This document shows positions 1 through 7,713 of a stretch of 16,657 bases of DNA, one piece after another (the first letter of the stretch is position 1; the number at the start of each line of letters is the position of its first letter). The notes under the pieces were generated by a model that was not told the origin of the DNA, did not search any database, and was given only the letters and a program-made list of their open reading frames with translations. The position numbers and the translations under genes are program-made. This stretch comes from an uncultured Peptococcaceae bacterium (GTDB lineage Bacteria; Bacillota; Peptococcia; Peptococcales; Peptococcaceae), in assembly GCA_902462325.1 (NCBI GenBank), contig CABQBF010000049.1:1-16657 (forward strand), in the 5' to 3' direction.

Positions 1-1553
1 GGCTGGTATCCTCATGCAACACAAAGGTGCAAGAGGGCATGGTGGTAGCTACCAATACTGAGAAAGTACGGGCCGCTCGCAAGTTGAACACCGAGTTGAT
101 TTTATCCCAACACGATTGCCGTTGCGCCAACTGTTCCAGAAGCGGCAACTGTGTGCTGCAAAAGATTGCCAATGATCTGGGCATCCTGGAAATTTCTTAT
201 TCCAAGAAGGTGAAGGCAGGCAAGTGGAACGAAGCGTTTCCACTGATTCGGGATGAAGCTCGCTGTGTAAAATGTATGCGTTGTATTCAAGTTTGTAATA
301 AGGTGCAAAGCATTGGCGTGTGGGACATTGCCAACACCGGCGGACGGACTACGGTGGCTGTATCTGGCAACCGCAATATAGAAGCAGCCGACTGTGTGCT
401 GTGCGGCCAGTGCATCACCCACTGTCCAGTGGGGGCATTGCGGGCCAGAGATGACAGCGAAAAGGTATTTGCCGCTTTGGCTGACCCAGAAAAGATTACC
501 ATTGTACAGGTAGCGCCAGCGGTGCGTTCTGCTTGGGGTGAAGGCTTGGGTTTAGCCGATGAACAAGCTACTGAAAAACGATTGGCTGCGGCGTTGCGCC
601 GTATGGGCTTTGATTATGTATTTGACACCAATTTTAGCGCCGATTTAACCATTATGGAGGAAGGTTCCGAATTGGTGGAAATGTTGAAAAATAAAAATTC
701 CCATCAATTTCCATTGTTCACCTCTTGCTGTCCCGGCTGGGTACGATTTTTGAAAACGCAATATCCTGATATGGTGGGCCAGTTGTCTACAGCCAAGTCA
801 CCGCAGCAAATGTTTGGCGCTGTGGCCAAGAGTTATTATGCGCAGCTACTGGGCGTGGAACCTGAAAAGATTTTTTGTGTATCGGTGATGCCCTGCGTGG
901 CGAAAAAGTATGAATGTGGCGTAGAAGCGGTAAACGATGCCGGGGCAGGCGCTGATGTGGATGTATCGCTGACAACTCGGGAAGTTGCCCGCATGATGAA
1001 AGCTTCTAACATCGATGTAAGCCAGCTACCGGAGGAAGATTTTGACCAGCCTTTGGGTGTTGGCACCGGTGCAGCGGTAATTTTTGGCGCCACTGGCGGC
1101 GTAATGGAGGCTGCATTGCGCTCTGCTTATTATCTGGTGTGTGGTAAAAACCCTGCTGTGGACGCTTTTACAGCGGTGCGGGGAGGTGCCGATTGGCGTG
1201 AAGCCGACTTTGATATGGGCGGCGTTACCGTAAAAACAGCGGTAGCCAGCGGCTTAGGCAATGCTCGCAAATTGATTGAAGCTATCCGCAAGGGGCAGGC
1301 TTATTATGATTTTGTGGAAATTATGGCTTGCCCAGGCGGCTGTGCCGGTGGAGGCGGGCAGCCTATTCATGAAGGCTGTGAATATTATGGTAGCCGCGGA
1401 CAGAAGCTGTATGCTTTAGATGATGCCAATCCACTGCGGTTCTCTCATGAAAATCCGGCGGTATTGGATTTATATCACAATTATTTGGGCAGTCCGTTAT
1501 CAGAAAGAGCCCATCATCTGCTGCATACCGAGCAGAAACAGTGGAAATTATAA
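1..1553 (+). CDS. hydA: [FeFe]-hydrogenase catalytic subunit, 5'-truncated by window edge
   Basis: This enzyme reversibly reduces protons to H2 at a cytoplasmic H-cluster. The frame is open from base 3, and the residues before the GTG at 27 (LVSSCNTK) match the end of the N-terminal [2Fe-2S] ferredoxin-like domain, so 27 is not the start; at least 516 residues are present. In order come a His-Cys3 [4Fe-4S] motif (HDCRCANCSRSGNC), two CxxCxxCxxxC clusters (CVKCMRCIQVC and CVLCGQCITHC), and the three H-cluster signatures: TSCCPGW (Cys codons 726-731), MPCVAKK (Cys codon 894) and MACPGGCAGGGGQP (Cys codons 1329 and 1341). The C terminus ends soon after the catalytic domain. This layout fits the catalytic subunit of multimeric NAD(P)-linked, possibly electron-bifurcating hydrogenases, whose partner genes would lie upstream, out of view. 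The fusion order supports HydA strongly; the exact subgroup is inference. Confidence 0.96.
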   Translation, partial: LVSSCNTKVQEGMVVATNTEKVRAARKLNTELILSQHDCRCANCSRSGNCVLQKIANDLGILEISYSKKVKAGKWNEAFPLIRDEARCVKCMRCIQVCNKVQSIGVWDIANTGGRTTVAVSGNRNIEAADCVLCGQCITHCPVGALRARDDSEKVFAALADPEKITIVQVAPAVRSAWGEGLGLADEQATEKRLAAALRRMGFDYVFDTNFSADLTIMEEGSELVEMLKNKNSHQFPLFTSCCPGWVRFLKTQYPDMVGQLSTAKSPQQMFGAVAKSYYAQLLGVEPEKIFCVSVMPCVAKKYECGVEAVNDAGAGADVDVSLTTREVARMMKASNIDVSQLPEEDFDQPLGVGTGAAVIFGATGGVMEAALRSAYYLVCGKNPAVDAFTAVRGGADWREADFDMGGVTVKTAVASGLGNARKLIEAIRKGQAYYDFVEIMACPGGCAGGGGQPIHEGCEYYGSRGQKLYALDDANPLRFSHENPAVLDLYHNYLGSPLSERAHHLLHTEQKQWKL

Positions 1554-1589
1554 TAGAATAGTTGTTAGGTTAAAGTTCTATAAATCAAT

Positions 1590-1639
1590 AAAAAAGTGAT
1601 TGCAGGCAAAGCGTTTCGTTTTTCTGCAATCACTTTTTT
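1590..1639. terminator. Bidirectional intrinsic terminator between convergent genes
   Basis: A perfect 16-bp inverted repeat has arms at 1590-1605 (AAAAAAGTGATTGCAG) and 1624-1639, separated by an 18-nt loop. The A-tract and T-tract at the two ends give a U-run on either strand. It sits between the hydrogenase stop (1553) and the stop of the opposing sensor kinase gene (1648), so it can end both transcripts. Confidence 0.9.
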
Positions 1640-1647
1640 ATTGTAAG

Positions 1648-2850
1648 CTATTGTTTTTCTGCGGCAAAAAATGCCGTCACCTGAGCACCTTGCTCGGTGT
1701 TGCTGATATGCAGCCAGCCGCCATGACAATGGCAGAGACATTGACAGATGGTTAAACCTAAGCCGAAATGCTGTCCGTGTTGCTTCTGTTCGGTGTAATA
1801 GGGGACAGTGGCTTTCTGCAGACTTTCCTGTGAGAAACCAGGTCCGTCGTCTGTGACAACGAGTATAAGGCCCCATAGAGCTTGTTTGTTGTTCGCTTGC
1901 CAGCTATTTTGCAATGTAACGGTAATTTTCTTTCGGGCGTAACGCGCTGCATTGGACAGTAGATTTTCTAACACTTGGGTGACTAATTCACTGTCCAGTG
2001 TTATAATGGCCGTACTGCAATAATTTTGCCATTGCAAAGTTATTTGCTGGTGTTGACAATAAAGAATGGCTGATTGCTGCCACAATGCGCTGGATTTTTC
2101 CAGTGGTATGGGTCGGTAACAGGGTACATAGTCCTCCAATTGCTGTAGCTGGCTCATGCTGTCTACATAGCGTTCCAAACGGGTGAGTTGACGCTCCATG
2201 ACCAGAGCTGTTGTTCTGATGTGGAGTTGGTCGCTTTCCTGCAGCATCTGGTTATGGCCCTTGAGGACGGTCAATGGTGTGCGCAAATCATGGGCGAAAG
2301 CAGCGTTGAGCTGTTTCCGCTGCTCTACCTGCCGCCACATTTGACTGTAGCTTTGGGAAAGGGCGGCGCGCATGGTTTCAAAGGAATGACAGAGATGGCC
2401 TAATTCATCGGCATTTTCATATTGTATAGTAAAATCCAGATTGTTGTTTGAAATTTGTTGTACTGCTTGTTCTAGTAAAGTCAAAGGCGTTTGTAATTTG
2501 TTGCGGTAAAAAAGCAAAATTGCCGCCAACAGACACAACGACGAGTAAAGGGGAATGGCTAAACTGGGCAGCCATTCCAGTAACAACAGCAGCCGTTCAT
2601 GTTGGCGCGAATAGGAAACAGGGGTAGTACCGATATAGCTACCTTCGCCCAACTGCTGTCCGCTGGCGGTAGTGAGATAATATTTTTCTCCATTAGGCGG
2701 ATATTGGGCATAAATGGTTTCACAGGCGATTTGACAACCGATACTGGTAAGGATACTCAGTAAAAAAGCTAATAACGCAAAGGATAAAATGTAACAGGCA
2801 ATGCTCCGGCGTAAGGATAGATTGTGGAAATACTGTTTCAACGCAGCCAT
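1648..2850 (-). CDS. Two-component sensor histidine kinase, membrane-bound
   Basis: This is a 400-residue sensor kinase that should autophosphorylate and pass phosphate to the regulator encoded just before it. Two membrane segments are visible (about residues 17-42 and 94-115), flanking an extracytoplasmic loop of about 50 residues. A HAMP-like linker follows (about 112-165), then the H-box AFAHDLRTPL with phospho-acceptor His187, the N-box LENLLSN (Asn300), the G1 box DDGPG (334-338) and the G2 box FGLGL (362-366). The helix after G2 reads CQCLCHCHGG, with four Cys and two His in eight residues (369-376), which is unusual. The ATG at 2848-2850 overlaps the end of the regulator gene by 13 nt, implying translational coupling; the upstream GGGGGTG is a weak ribosome site. 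The stimulus cannot be read from the sequence. The family call is firm. Confidence 0.95.
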   Translation of the reverse strand: MAALKQYFHNLSLRRSIACYILSFALLAFLLSILTSIGCQIACETIYAQYPPNGEKYYLTTASGQQLGEGSYIGTTPVSYSRQHERLLLLLEWLPSLAIPLYSSLCLLAAILLFYRNKLQTPLTLLEQAVQQISNNNLDFTIQYENADELGHLCHSFETMRAALSQSYSQMWRQVEQRKQLNAAFAHDLRTPLTVLKGHNQMLQESDQLHIRTTALVMERQLTRLERYVDSMSQLQQLEDYVPCYRPIPLEKSSALWQQSAILYCQHQQITLQWQNYCSTAIITLDSELVTQVLENLLSNAARYARKKITVTLQNSWQANNKQALWGLILVVTDDGPGFSQESLQKATVPYYTEQKQHGQHFGLGLTICQCLCHCHGGWLHISNTEQGAQVTAFFAAEKQ

Positions 2851-3509
2851 TTATATCCGCACCCCCAGACTGTTTCGATATAATGCACTTCGGTAACTGC
2901 AGCCAGTTTACTGCGGATGCGGCGGATTTGCTCAGCTACTACGCTGGCATCACCTTCACTGTCGTAGCCCCAAATACGCTCATAGATTCGTTCCTTGTCG
3001 AAAATTTGTCCAGCATTTTGGGACAGCAACTCTATAATTGCGAATTCTTTTTTGGCGAAATGAATTGGCTGACCGGCAAATAAGACGATGTGTTGTCCAT
3101 AATCAATTACTAGACCGCCACTGAATTTGACTTGGCATTCCTGCTGACGGCGCACTTCCCGACGTAGATGCGCTGCCACCCGGGCTTCCAACTCCAATAG
3201 GGAGAATGGCTTCACAATGTAGTCATCACCACCAACAGAAAAGCCAGCCACTTTGTCAGTATCGTTAATGCGGGCCGTTAAAAATAAAATAGGTGCTGAC
3301 ACATGCTGACGAATTTGCTTACAGACCTCCAGGCCATCTAAATCTGGCATGTTGATATCCAGTAAAATTAAATCGGGCTGGCGAACTGCCTGCTGAATGG
3401 CCGAGGGGCCGTCGCAAGCGGTCAGCACCTGATATCCTCTGCCGGTAAAAAATTGCTGCAGCATGGTCACAATGTCGGTTTCATCGTCTACCACTAAAAG
3501 TGTTTGCAA
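2838..3509 (-). CDS. OmpR/PhoB-family response regulator
   Basis: This 223-residue regulator pairs with the overlapping sensor kinase. The receiver domain (about 1-118) has the acidic pair Asp8-Asp9 in VVDDE, phospho-acceptor Asp51 in LLDINMPD, Thr78 in FLTAR and Lys100 in VKPFS. A winged-helix DNA-binding domain (about 125-223) follows, with the typical C-terminal IRSKL and VWGCGYKW segments. The start is a TTG (3507-3509), chosen because AGGAGGG (3518-3524 on the complement) lies about 8 nt upstream; the nearer ATG is out of frame. It is the first gene of the pair, read away from uppS. The sequence resembles VanR-type regulators in general layout, but no target gene is evident nearby. Confidence 0.96.
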   Translation of the reverse strand: MQTLLVVDDETDIVTMLQQFFTGRGYQVLTACDGPSAIQQAVRQPDLILLDINMPDLDGLEVCKQIRQHVSAPILFLTARINDTDKVAGFSVGGDDYIVKPFSLLELEARVAAHLRREVRRQQECQVKFSGGLVIDYGQHIVLFAGQPIHFAKKEFAIIELLSQNAGQIFDKERIYERIWGYDSEGDASVVAEQIRRIRSKLAAVTEVHYIETVWGCGYKWLR

Positions 3510-3538
3510 GATAGCATCCCTCCTATCTGTTTCAGATT

Positions 3539-3570
3539 AGTATAAAAAGTTCAACAAATTATCAACTTTT
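3539..3570 (-). promoter_or_regulatory. Candidate promoter and operator of the two-component system
   Basis: Read on the minus strand, TTGATA (3560-3565) and TATACT (3539-3544) form a sigma-A-like pair with a short 15-nt spacer; TACTAA (3537-3542) would give 17 nt but matches less well. The -35 box is embedded in an inverted repeat, AAAAGTT (3545-3551) and AACTTTT (3564-3570). In the same stretch CAAC recurs with an 11-bp period (3552 and 3563), the spacing typical of OmpR-family direct-repeat sites, so autoregulation is possible. The leader would be about 20 nt long. Confidence 0.4.
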
Positions 3571-3709
3571 CAGCCTTTCATTGCCGTTTTTTATTGTAGC
3601 AGAGAGAAAATAGTCTGTAAAGAATGGTGAAAAATCTGGGAAACCGAAAAGCAAATGTGATTTGTTGGTAGTGGACATGGAAAAGCCTACATAGAAAAAA
3701 GGAGTTTTT

Positions 3710-3802
3710 TTGTCAAAAGCAGAAAAAAAAGTTGTCAAAGTGATGGAACGGGAAGAGAAAATTCTGTGTCATTCTTGCTTTATGCCGGGGGACATATTAT
3801 AA
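3710..3802 (+). CDS. Possible small ORF, 30 residues, CxxC-containing peptide
   Basis: A TTG codon at 3710 lies 5 nt after a strong ribosome site (AAGGAG, 3699-3704) and opens 30 codons ending with TAA at 3800-3802. The peptide begins MSKAEKKVVKVMER, is Lys/Glu-rich in its first half, and carries CHSCF near its end. An in-frame stop at 3692 bounds it upstream. Its stop codon overlaps the -10 box of the uppS promoter. I recognise no family, and the A-rich DNA could produce such an ORF by chance. The ribosome site with good spacing is the main support. No convincing promoter with a workable leader was found upstream. Confidence 0.28.
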   Translation: MSKAEKKVVKVMEREEKILCHSCFMPGDIL

Positions 3803-3803
3803 T
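3775..3803 (+). promoter_or_regulatory. Sigma-A-type promoter of the uppS-polC gene run
   Basis: TTGCTT (3775-3780) and a perfect TATAAT (3798-3803) are separated by exactly 17 nt. Transcription would start near 3810, leaving a leader of about 55 nt before the uppS ATG. It is the best promoter seen ahead of the eight collinear genes that end at the terminator at 14969, so it probably drives the whole run, possibly helped by internal promoters. Confidence 0.8.
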
Positions 3804-3865
3804 AGAAACAACTGTAAATTTTCTACAGGCGCTGTCTGGTCTGTGATTTTATAAGGGAGAATATT

Positions 3866-4609
3866 ATGAAAGTAACATTGGAAACATTGCAGCAAAGACC
3901 AATGCCAAAGCATATCGCCATTATTATGGACGGTAACGGGCGCTGGGCCAAAAGCAAAGGGTTGACCCGGACGGCTGGCCACCGTGTAGGCGTGCAAGCT
4001 TTAAAGAGTGTGATTATTGCGCTGGATGAACTGGGAATTCAGTATTTAACGGTGTATGCGTTTTCCACAGAAAATTGGAAGAGACCGGCCGATGAGGTAC
4101 ATGCGCTGATGGATTTGATTGTGGAGTTTATTGATAAGGAAATTGATTATTTGCACGAAAAAGGGGTGCGGGTGCATCCCATTGGTGATATCAGCCGCTT
4201 GACGGGAAAAACCTATGAAAAAATCCTATTTGCGCAGGAAAAAACCAGAGAGAATGACCATATTATTTTAAATGTAGCGTTAAATTATGGCGGGCGGCAG
4301 GAAATCATTCGGGCCACTAAGGCTATCTGCGCTGAGGTGGAGGCTGGCAGACTGAATAGGGAGGATATTGACGAAGCGTTGTTTGCCAATTATCTCTATA
4401 CAAAAGGTCAGCCCGATCCAGACCTGTTAATTCGTCCATCTGGTGAACTGCGAGTTAGTAATTTTCTGCTGTGGCAGATTGCCTACAGTGAGTTTTGGAT
4501 TACCAATGTGCTATGGCCCGATTTTGGCAAGGAGCAGCTATGGCAGGCTATTTGGGAATATCAAAACCGAGACCGGCGGTACGGTGGATTAGGCGAAAAA
4601 AGGAGTTGA
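3866..4609 (+). CDS. uppS: Isoprenyl transferase (undecaprenyl diphosphate synthase)
   Basis: This cytoplasmic cis-prenyltransferase adds isopentenyl diphosphate units to farnesyl diphosphate, making undecaprenyl diphosphate, the carrier for peptidoglycan and other wall polymers. The 247-residue length is typical. The signature MDGNGRWA holds the catalytic Asp22; further family motifs are TVYAFSTENWKRP, LNYGGRQEI and the C-terminal RPSGELRVSNFLLWQ with its substrate-binding Arg/Ser residues. The ATG follows AAGGGAG at a normal distance. It is the first gene of a long operon that also supplies its precursors (dxr, ispG). It ends 6 nt before cdsA. In many Bacillota the gene upstream is frr; here it is the divergent two-component system. 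Confidence 0.97.
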   Translation: MKVTLETLQQRPMPKHIAIIMDGNGRWAKSKGLTRTAGHRVGVQALKSVIIALDELGIQYLTVYAFSTENWKRPADEVHALMDLIVEFIDKEIDYLHEKGVRVHPIGDISRLTGKTYEKILFAQEKTRENDHIILNVALNYGGRQEIIRATKAICAEVEAGRLNREDIDEALFANYLYTKGQPDPDLLIRPSGELRVSNFLLWQIAYSEFWITNVLWPDFGKEQLWQAIWEYQNRDRRYGGLGEKRS

Positions 4610-4615
4610 GCCAGG

Positions 4616-5410
4616 ATGGGAACAAGAATTATCAGTGCGCTGGTAGGGCTTCCGATTTTATTATTTTTTATTTATTTAGGCGGCGGTGCTTTTGCCTTTA
4701 TGATAGCTGTGTTGGCTACCGTCGGTCTTTATGAACTCGCTCGCATGACTGGCGGCAAGCAACAGTTTTTGTTGGTGCCTGTGCTATTGGGCGTTTGGTT
4801 GATGTTGCTGGGCAGTTATCTGCAATGGGAAAACTGGACAGCACTGGGAATTTTGCTTACTTTTTGTATTGTGTTTGCAGTAGCAGTGTTTCAATTTCCG
4901 GCTTTTAATGTGGAGGATATCGCAATCAATTTTTTGGGATTGATTTATATCGGTTGGACGATGGCCCATCTCATTGCATTAGACGGTTTGGAAAATGGGC
5001 GGTTATTGGTGCTATATTTGTTTGTGGCTATCTGGAGCAGCGATTCAGGAGCCTACTTTGTGGGTCGTTTCCTGGGCAGGCATAAGTTATGTCCCCGTGT
5101 TAGTCCTAAAAAAACGGTGGAGGGTTCCATTGGCGGGATAGTAACCACCTGCGTTTTGCTCAGTTTGTTAAATTTATATGTTCGTATGTTGCCGCCTGTT
5201 ACAGTGGTGATGATCGCCGTTGTCATTTCTATAATCGGGCAAATTGGCGATTTGATTGAAAGCTTAATGAAACGCTATTATGGCGTAAAGGATTCTGGTA
5301 AGCTTATTCCCGGTCATGGCGGCGTGTTGGACCGGTTTGATAGCGTTATGCTGGCTGCGCCGGTGCTGTATTATGGAATTGTTATTGCGCAGTATTTTGG
5401 GGCATATTAA
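4616..5410 (+). CDS. cdsA: Phosphatidate cytidylyltransferase (CDP-diglyceride synthase)
   Basis: This integral membrane enzyme makes CDP-diacylglycerol from phosphatidate and CTP, the branch point of phospholipid synthesis. The 264-residue protein is almost entirely hydrophobic helices, and near the C terminus carries the family signature spanning SLMKRYYGVKDSGKLIPGHG followed by GVLDRFDS. The conserved SDSGAYFVGR and SPKKTVEGSIGG segments of CdsA are also present. The ATG lies 10 nt after AGGAG (4601-4605), a ribosome site that overlaps the end of uppS; the 6-nt gap suggests coupled translation. Placement between uppS and dxr is the usual arrangement in Bacillota. Confidence 0.96.
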   Translation: MGTRIISALVGLPILLFFIYLGGGAFAFMIAVLATVGLYELARMTGGKQQFLLVPVLLGVWLMLLGSYLQWENWTALGILLTFCIVFAVAVFQFPAFNVEDIAINFLGLIYIGWTMAHLIALDGLENGRLLVLYLFVAIWSSDSGAYFVGRFLGRHKLCPRVSPKKTVEGSIGGIVTTCVLLSLLNLYVRMLPPVTVVMIAVVISIIGQIGDLIESLMKRYYGVKDSGKLIPGHGGVLDRFDSVMLAAPVLYYGIVIAQYFGAY

Positions 5411-5428
5411 AGAAGGGCGTGACATAGA

Positions 5429-6586
5429 GTGAAACGATTGGCGATTTTAGGGGCAACGGGCTCCATTGGTACCCAGACCTTGCAAGTAGTAGATGCATTT
5501 CCAGGCCGTTTTGCGGTAGTACTTTTGGCAGGGCACAGCAATTGGCAGCTTTTATTGAAGCAAGCAGAGAAATATCAGCCGGCTTGTGTAGTAGTGACAG
5601 AGCCTAAGGCCTTTGCCAAATTTCAGCAAGAAAACACCAATCCAAAGCTGGTGGTGCTGTCCGGTATGGATGGCGTACTGAAGGCGCTAGAGCAGTTTCC
5701 CGTTGATATGATGGTGGGTGCTATGAGTGGTGCAGCCGGTATTGAGCCAACGCTAAAGGCACTGGAATTGGGCATTGATTTGGCGCTGGCTAATAAGGAA
5801 ACACTGGTTTCCGGCGGCAGTTTGGTGCGCAAGGCTCAGCAAAAAAGCGGCGCCAAGATTTTGCCAGTAGATAGCGAGCATTCGGCTATTTTTCAATGTA
5901 TTGAACCAAACAGTGAATGTCTCAGCAAAATTTTGCTGACTGCTTCCGGAGGCCCTTTCCGCACCTGGGAGAAGGAAAAGTTGTATCAGGTAACGCCTCA
6001 GCAAGCGCTAAAGCATCCTAATTGGTCTATGGGGCGAAAGATTACCATTGACTCGGCTACCTTGATGAATAAGGGATTAGAAGTGATTGAAGCCAACTGG
6101 TTATTTGATGTGGATTATGATCACATTCAGGTACTGGTGCATCCGCAGAGTGTCATTCATTCTATGGTGGAATATGGGGACGGTTCGGTGTTGGCCCATT
6201 TGGGGCGGGCCGATATGCGAATTCCCATCCAATATGCTTTAACTTGGCCGGAACGACAGGGAAATCCATTTCCTAAGCTGGACTTTACGCAATTGGCTGG
6301 GCTGGAGTTTTATGCGCCTGATTTTGAGAAATTTCCTGCTTTAGCGCTTGCCTATGCTGTGGGTCGTATAGGGAAATCGGCGCCTGCCATATTAAATGGT
6401 GCCAATGAGGTAGCAGTAGCCGCTTTTTTGCAGGAGCAGATTGGTTTTATGGATATTCCGGCGTTGGTACAATGGGTGGTAGAGCAGCATATTCCCGTGG
6501 AGATTGACAGCTTTGCCCATCTGATGGAGCTTGACCGCTGGGCGCGGCAGAAGGCGCAGCAATTTGTGCAGCAGCATCGTCGGTAA
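5429..6586 (+). CDS. dxr: 1-deoxy-D-xylulose-5-phosphate reductoisomerase
   Basis: This enzyme catalyses the NADPH- and metal-dependent conversion of DXP to MEP, the committed step of the MEP isoprenoid pathway and the target of fosmidomycin. The 385-residue length is normal. The N terminus has the nucleotide-binding GATGSIG; then come ALANKETLVSGG, the metal-binding LPVDSEHSA, the SGGPFR loop, HPNWSMGRKITIDSATLMNK and VHPQSVIHSMVEY. The start is GTG at 5429, fixed by the GATGSIG motif lying eight residues in and by AGAAGGG (5411-5417) 11 nt upstream. It lies 18 nt after cdsA. An 18-bp perfect palindrome sits inside the gene at 5922-5939. Confidence 0.97.
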   Translation: MKRLAILGATGSIGTQTLQVVDAFPGRFAVVLLAGHSNWQLLLKQAEKYQPACVVVTEPKAFAKFQQENTNPKLVVLSGMDGVLKALEQFPVDMMVGAMSGAAGIEPTLKALELGIDLALANKETLVSGGSLVRKAQQKSGAKILPVDSEHSAIFQCIEPNSECLSKILLTASGGPFRTWEKEKLYQVTPQQALKHPNWSMGRKITIDSATLMNKGLEVIEANWLFDVDYDHIQVLVHPQSVIHSMVEYGDGSVLAHLGRADMRIPIQYALTWPERQGNPFPKLDFTQLAGLEFYAPDFEKFPALALAYAVGRIGKSAPAILNGANEVAVAAFLQEQIGFMDIPALVQWVVEQHIPVEIDSFAHLMELDRWARQKAQQFVQQHRR

Positions 6587-6612
6587 GATGTTGCTGAAAA
6601 GGAGCGTTTGAA

Positions 6613-7698
6613 ATGTTGACAGCGATTGTAGCCATTTTGATTTTTGCCGGTTTGGTAACCATGCATGAGTTTGGTCATTTCATTACAGCAAAAATATCAG
6701 GCATGTATGTAGAGGAATTCAGTATTGGGATGGGGCCGCAGCTTTTTTCTAAACGTTATGGAGAAACTCGCTATTCGTTGCGGTTGTTGCCTGTGGGCGG
6801 TTATGTACGTGTGCTGGGCGAGGATGTAGAGGAAGAGGAAAGAAAGGGCATCGAACCCATTGATGTACCGGAAGCGCGGCGTTATCAGAACCGTCCGGTT
6901 TGGCAGCGCATGATTTTTGCTGCTGCTGGTCCGCTCATGAATTTGGTGACTGCTATTTTGATTTTTAGTGTCATGTTTATAGTATTGGGAGAAGCGGTAC
7001 CCATTGAAAATCCTGATACGACTATTTCGGCCGTGGTTGAAGACGGTCCTGCCGCTGCAGCCGGTCTGCAGGCAGGCGATAAAATTGTGGCTGTAAATGG
7101 CCAACCTGTGACCACGTGGGAGGAATTGAATGGGCTGGTGATGGATGCCTCGACCGATGAGGCACTCCGTGTAACGGTAGAACGGCAGACGCAACAGTTT
7201 GAGTTGCAGATTCAGCCTGTTCTGAGCGAGGATGGTAGCCGAAGCTTATTGGGTATTTATGCTGCATCGGCAGAGCGTAAGGCTGTGGGTCCAATTCGGG
7301 GCGTACAGTTGGGTTGCAACGCCACCTGGCAGATGACTACTGCGATGGTAGACGTGCTGGGAGATTTATTTACAGGGAAAATTGATATTATGGATGACGA
7401 AGAAGGCTTAACTGGGCCAGTCGGCATTGTGCAGATTATCGACCAGTCAACGAAAGCTGGTTGGGTCTATGTGTTCAATTTGGCTGCGTTGTTGTCCATC
7501 AATCTGGCTGTGATTAATCTACTGCCTATTCCATCTTTGGATGGCAGTAAGCTGATTTTTTTATTGATAGAAGCAATTCGCGGCAAAGCCATCGACCCCA
7601 TGAAAGAAGGCTATGTTAATTTTATCGGGTTTTCCTTGATGATGCTATTGATTTTATTTGTAACCTACAAAGACATTATGCGATTATTTACATCATAA
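6613..7698 (+). CDS. rseP: Site-2 intramembrane zinc metalloprotease RseP family
   Basis: This intramembrane metalloprotease of the RseP/RasP family cleaves membrane-anchored substrates such as anti-sigma factors and signal-peptide remnants. In the 361-residue protein the zinc site is MHEFGH (His18, Glu19, His22) in the first membrane segment, and the third ligand lies in NLLPIPSLDGSK (Asp310). A single PDZ domain lies between (about residues 120-200, with AGLQAGDKIVAVNG), followed by membrane helices near the C terminus. The ATG follows AAAAGGAG with good spacing. Natural substrates are not visible here; no anti-sigma factor gene lies in the window. The LDGSK variant of the commoner LDGG motif is mild. 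Confidence 0.96.
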   Translation: MLTAIVAILIFAGLVTMHEFGHFITAKISGMYVEEFSIGMGPQLFSKRYGETRYSLRLLPVGGYVRVLGEDVEEEERKGIEPIDVPEARRYQNRPVWQRMIFAAAGPLMNLVTAILIFSVMFIVLGEAVPIENPDTTISAVVEDGPAAAAGLQAGDKIVAVNGQPVTTWEELNGLVMDASTDEALRVTVERQTQQFELQIQPVLSEDGSRSLLGIYAASAERKAVGPIRGVQLGCNATWQMTTAMVDVLGDLFTGKIDIMDDEEGLTGPVGIVQIIDQSTKAGWVYVFNLAALLSINLAVINLLPIPSLDGSKLIFLLIEAIRGKAIDPMKEGYVNFIGFSLMMLLILFVTYKDIMRLFTS

Positions 7699-7713
7699 AA
7701 GAAGGTGAAGTCG

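Larger units (their letters stand above)
3510..3865. other. 356-bp divergent intergenic control region
   Basis: This is the longest gap between assigned genes in the window. From left to right it holds the two-component system's ribosome site, its candidate promoter within an inverted repeat (3539-3570), an A-rich stretch with no recognised function (about 3590-3690), a possible 30-codon ORF with its own ribosome site (3699-3802), and the uppS promoter (3775-3803). I see no riboswitch or tRNA. Confidence 0.7.

Noticed and set aside
27..29. GTG at 27 as the hydrogenase start codon
   Set aside because: The frame is open to the window edge and the residues upstream match the end of the [2Fe-2S] domain, so the true start lies outside the window.
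3665..3693. TTGGTA-N17-TACATA as a promoter for the 30-codon ORF
   Set aside because: The predicted transcript start falls within the ribosome site at 3695-3704, so it would not support translation of that ORF.
6697..7194. Long minus-strand ORF inside rseP (165 codons)
   Set aside because: It lies opposite a clearly recognised gene, has no family motif, and its composition is that of a shadow frame.
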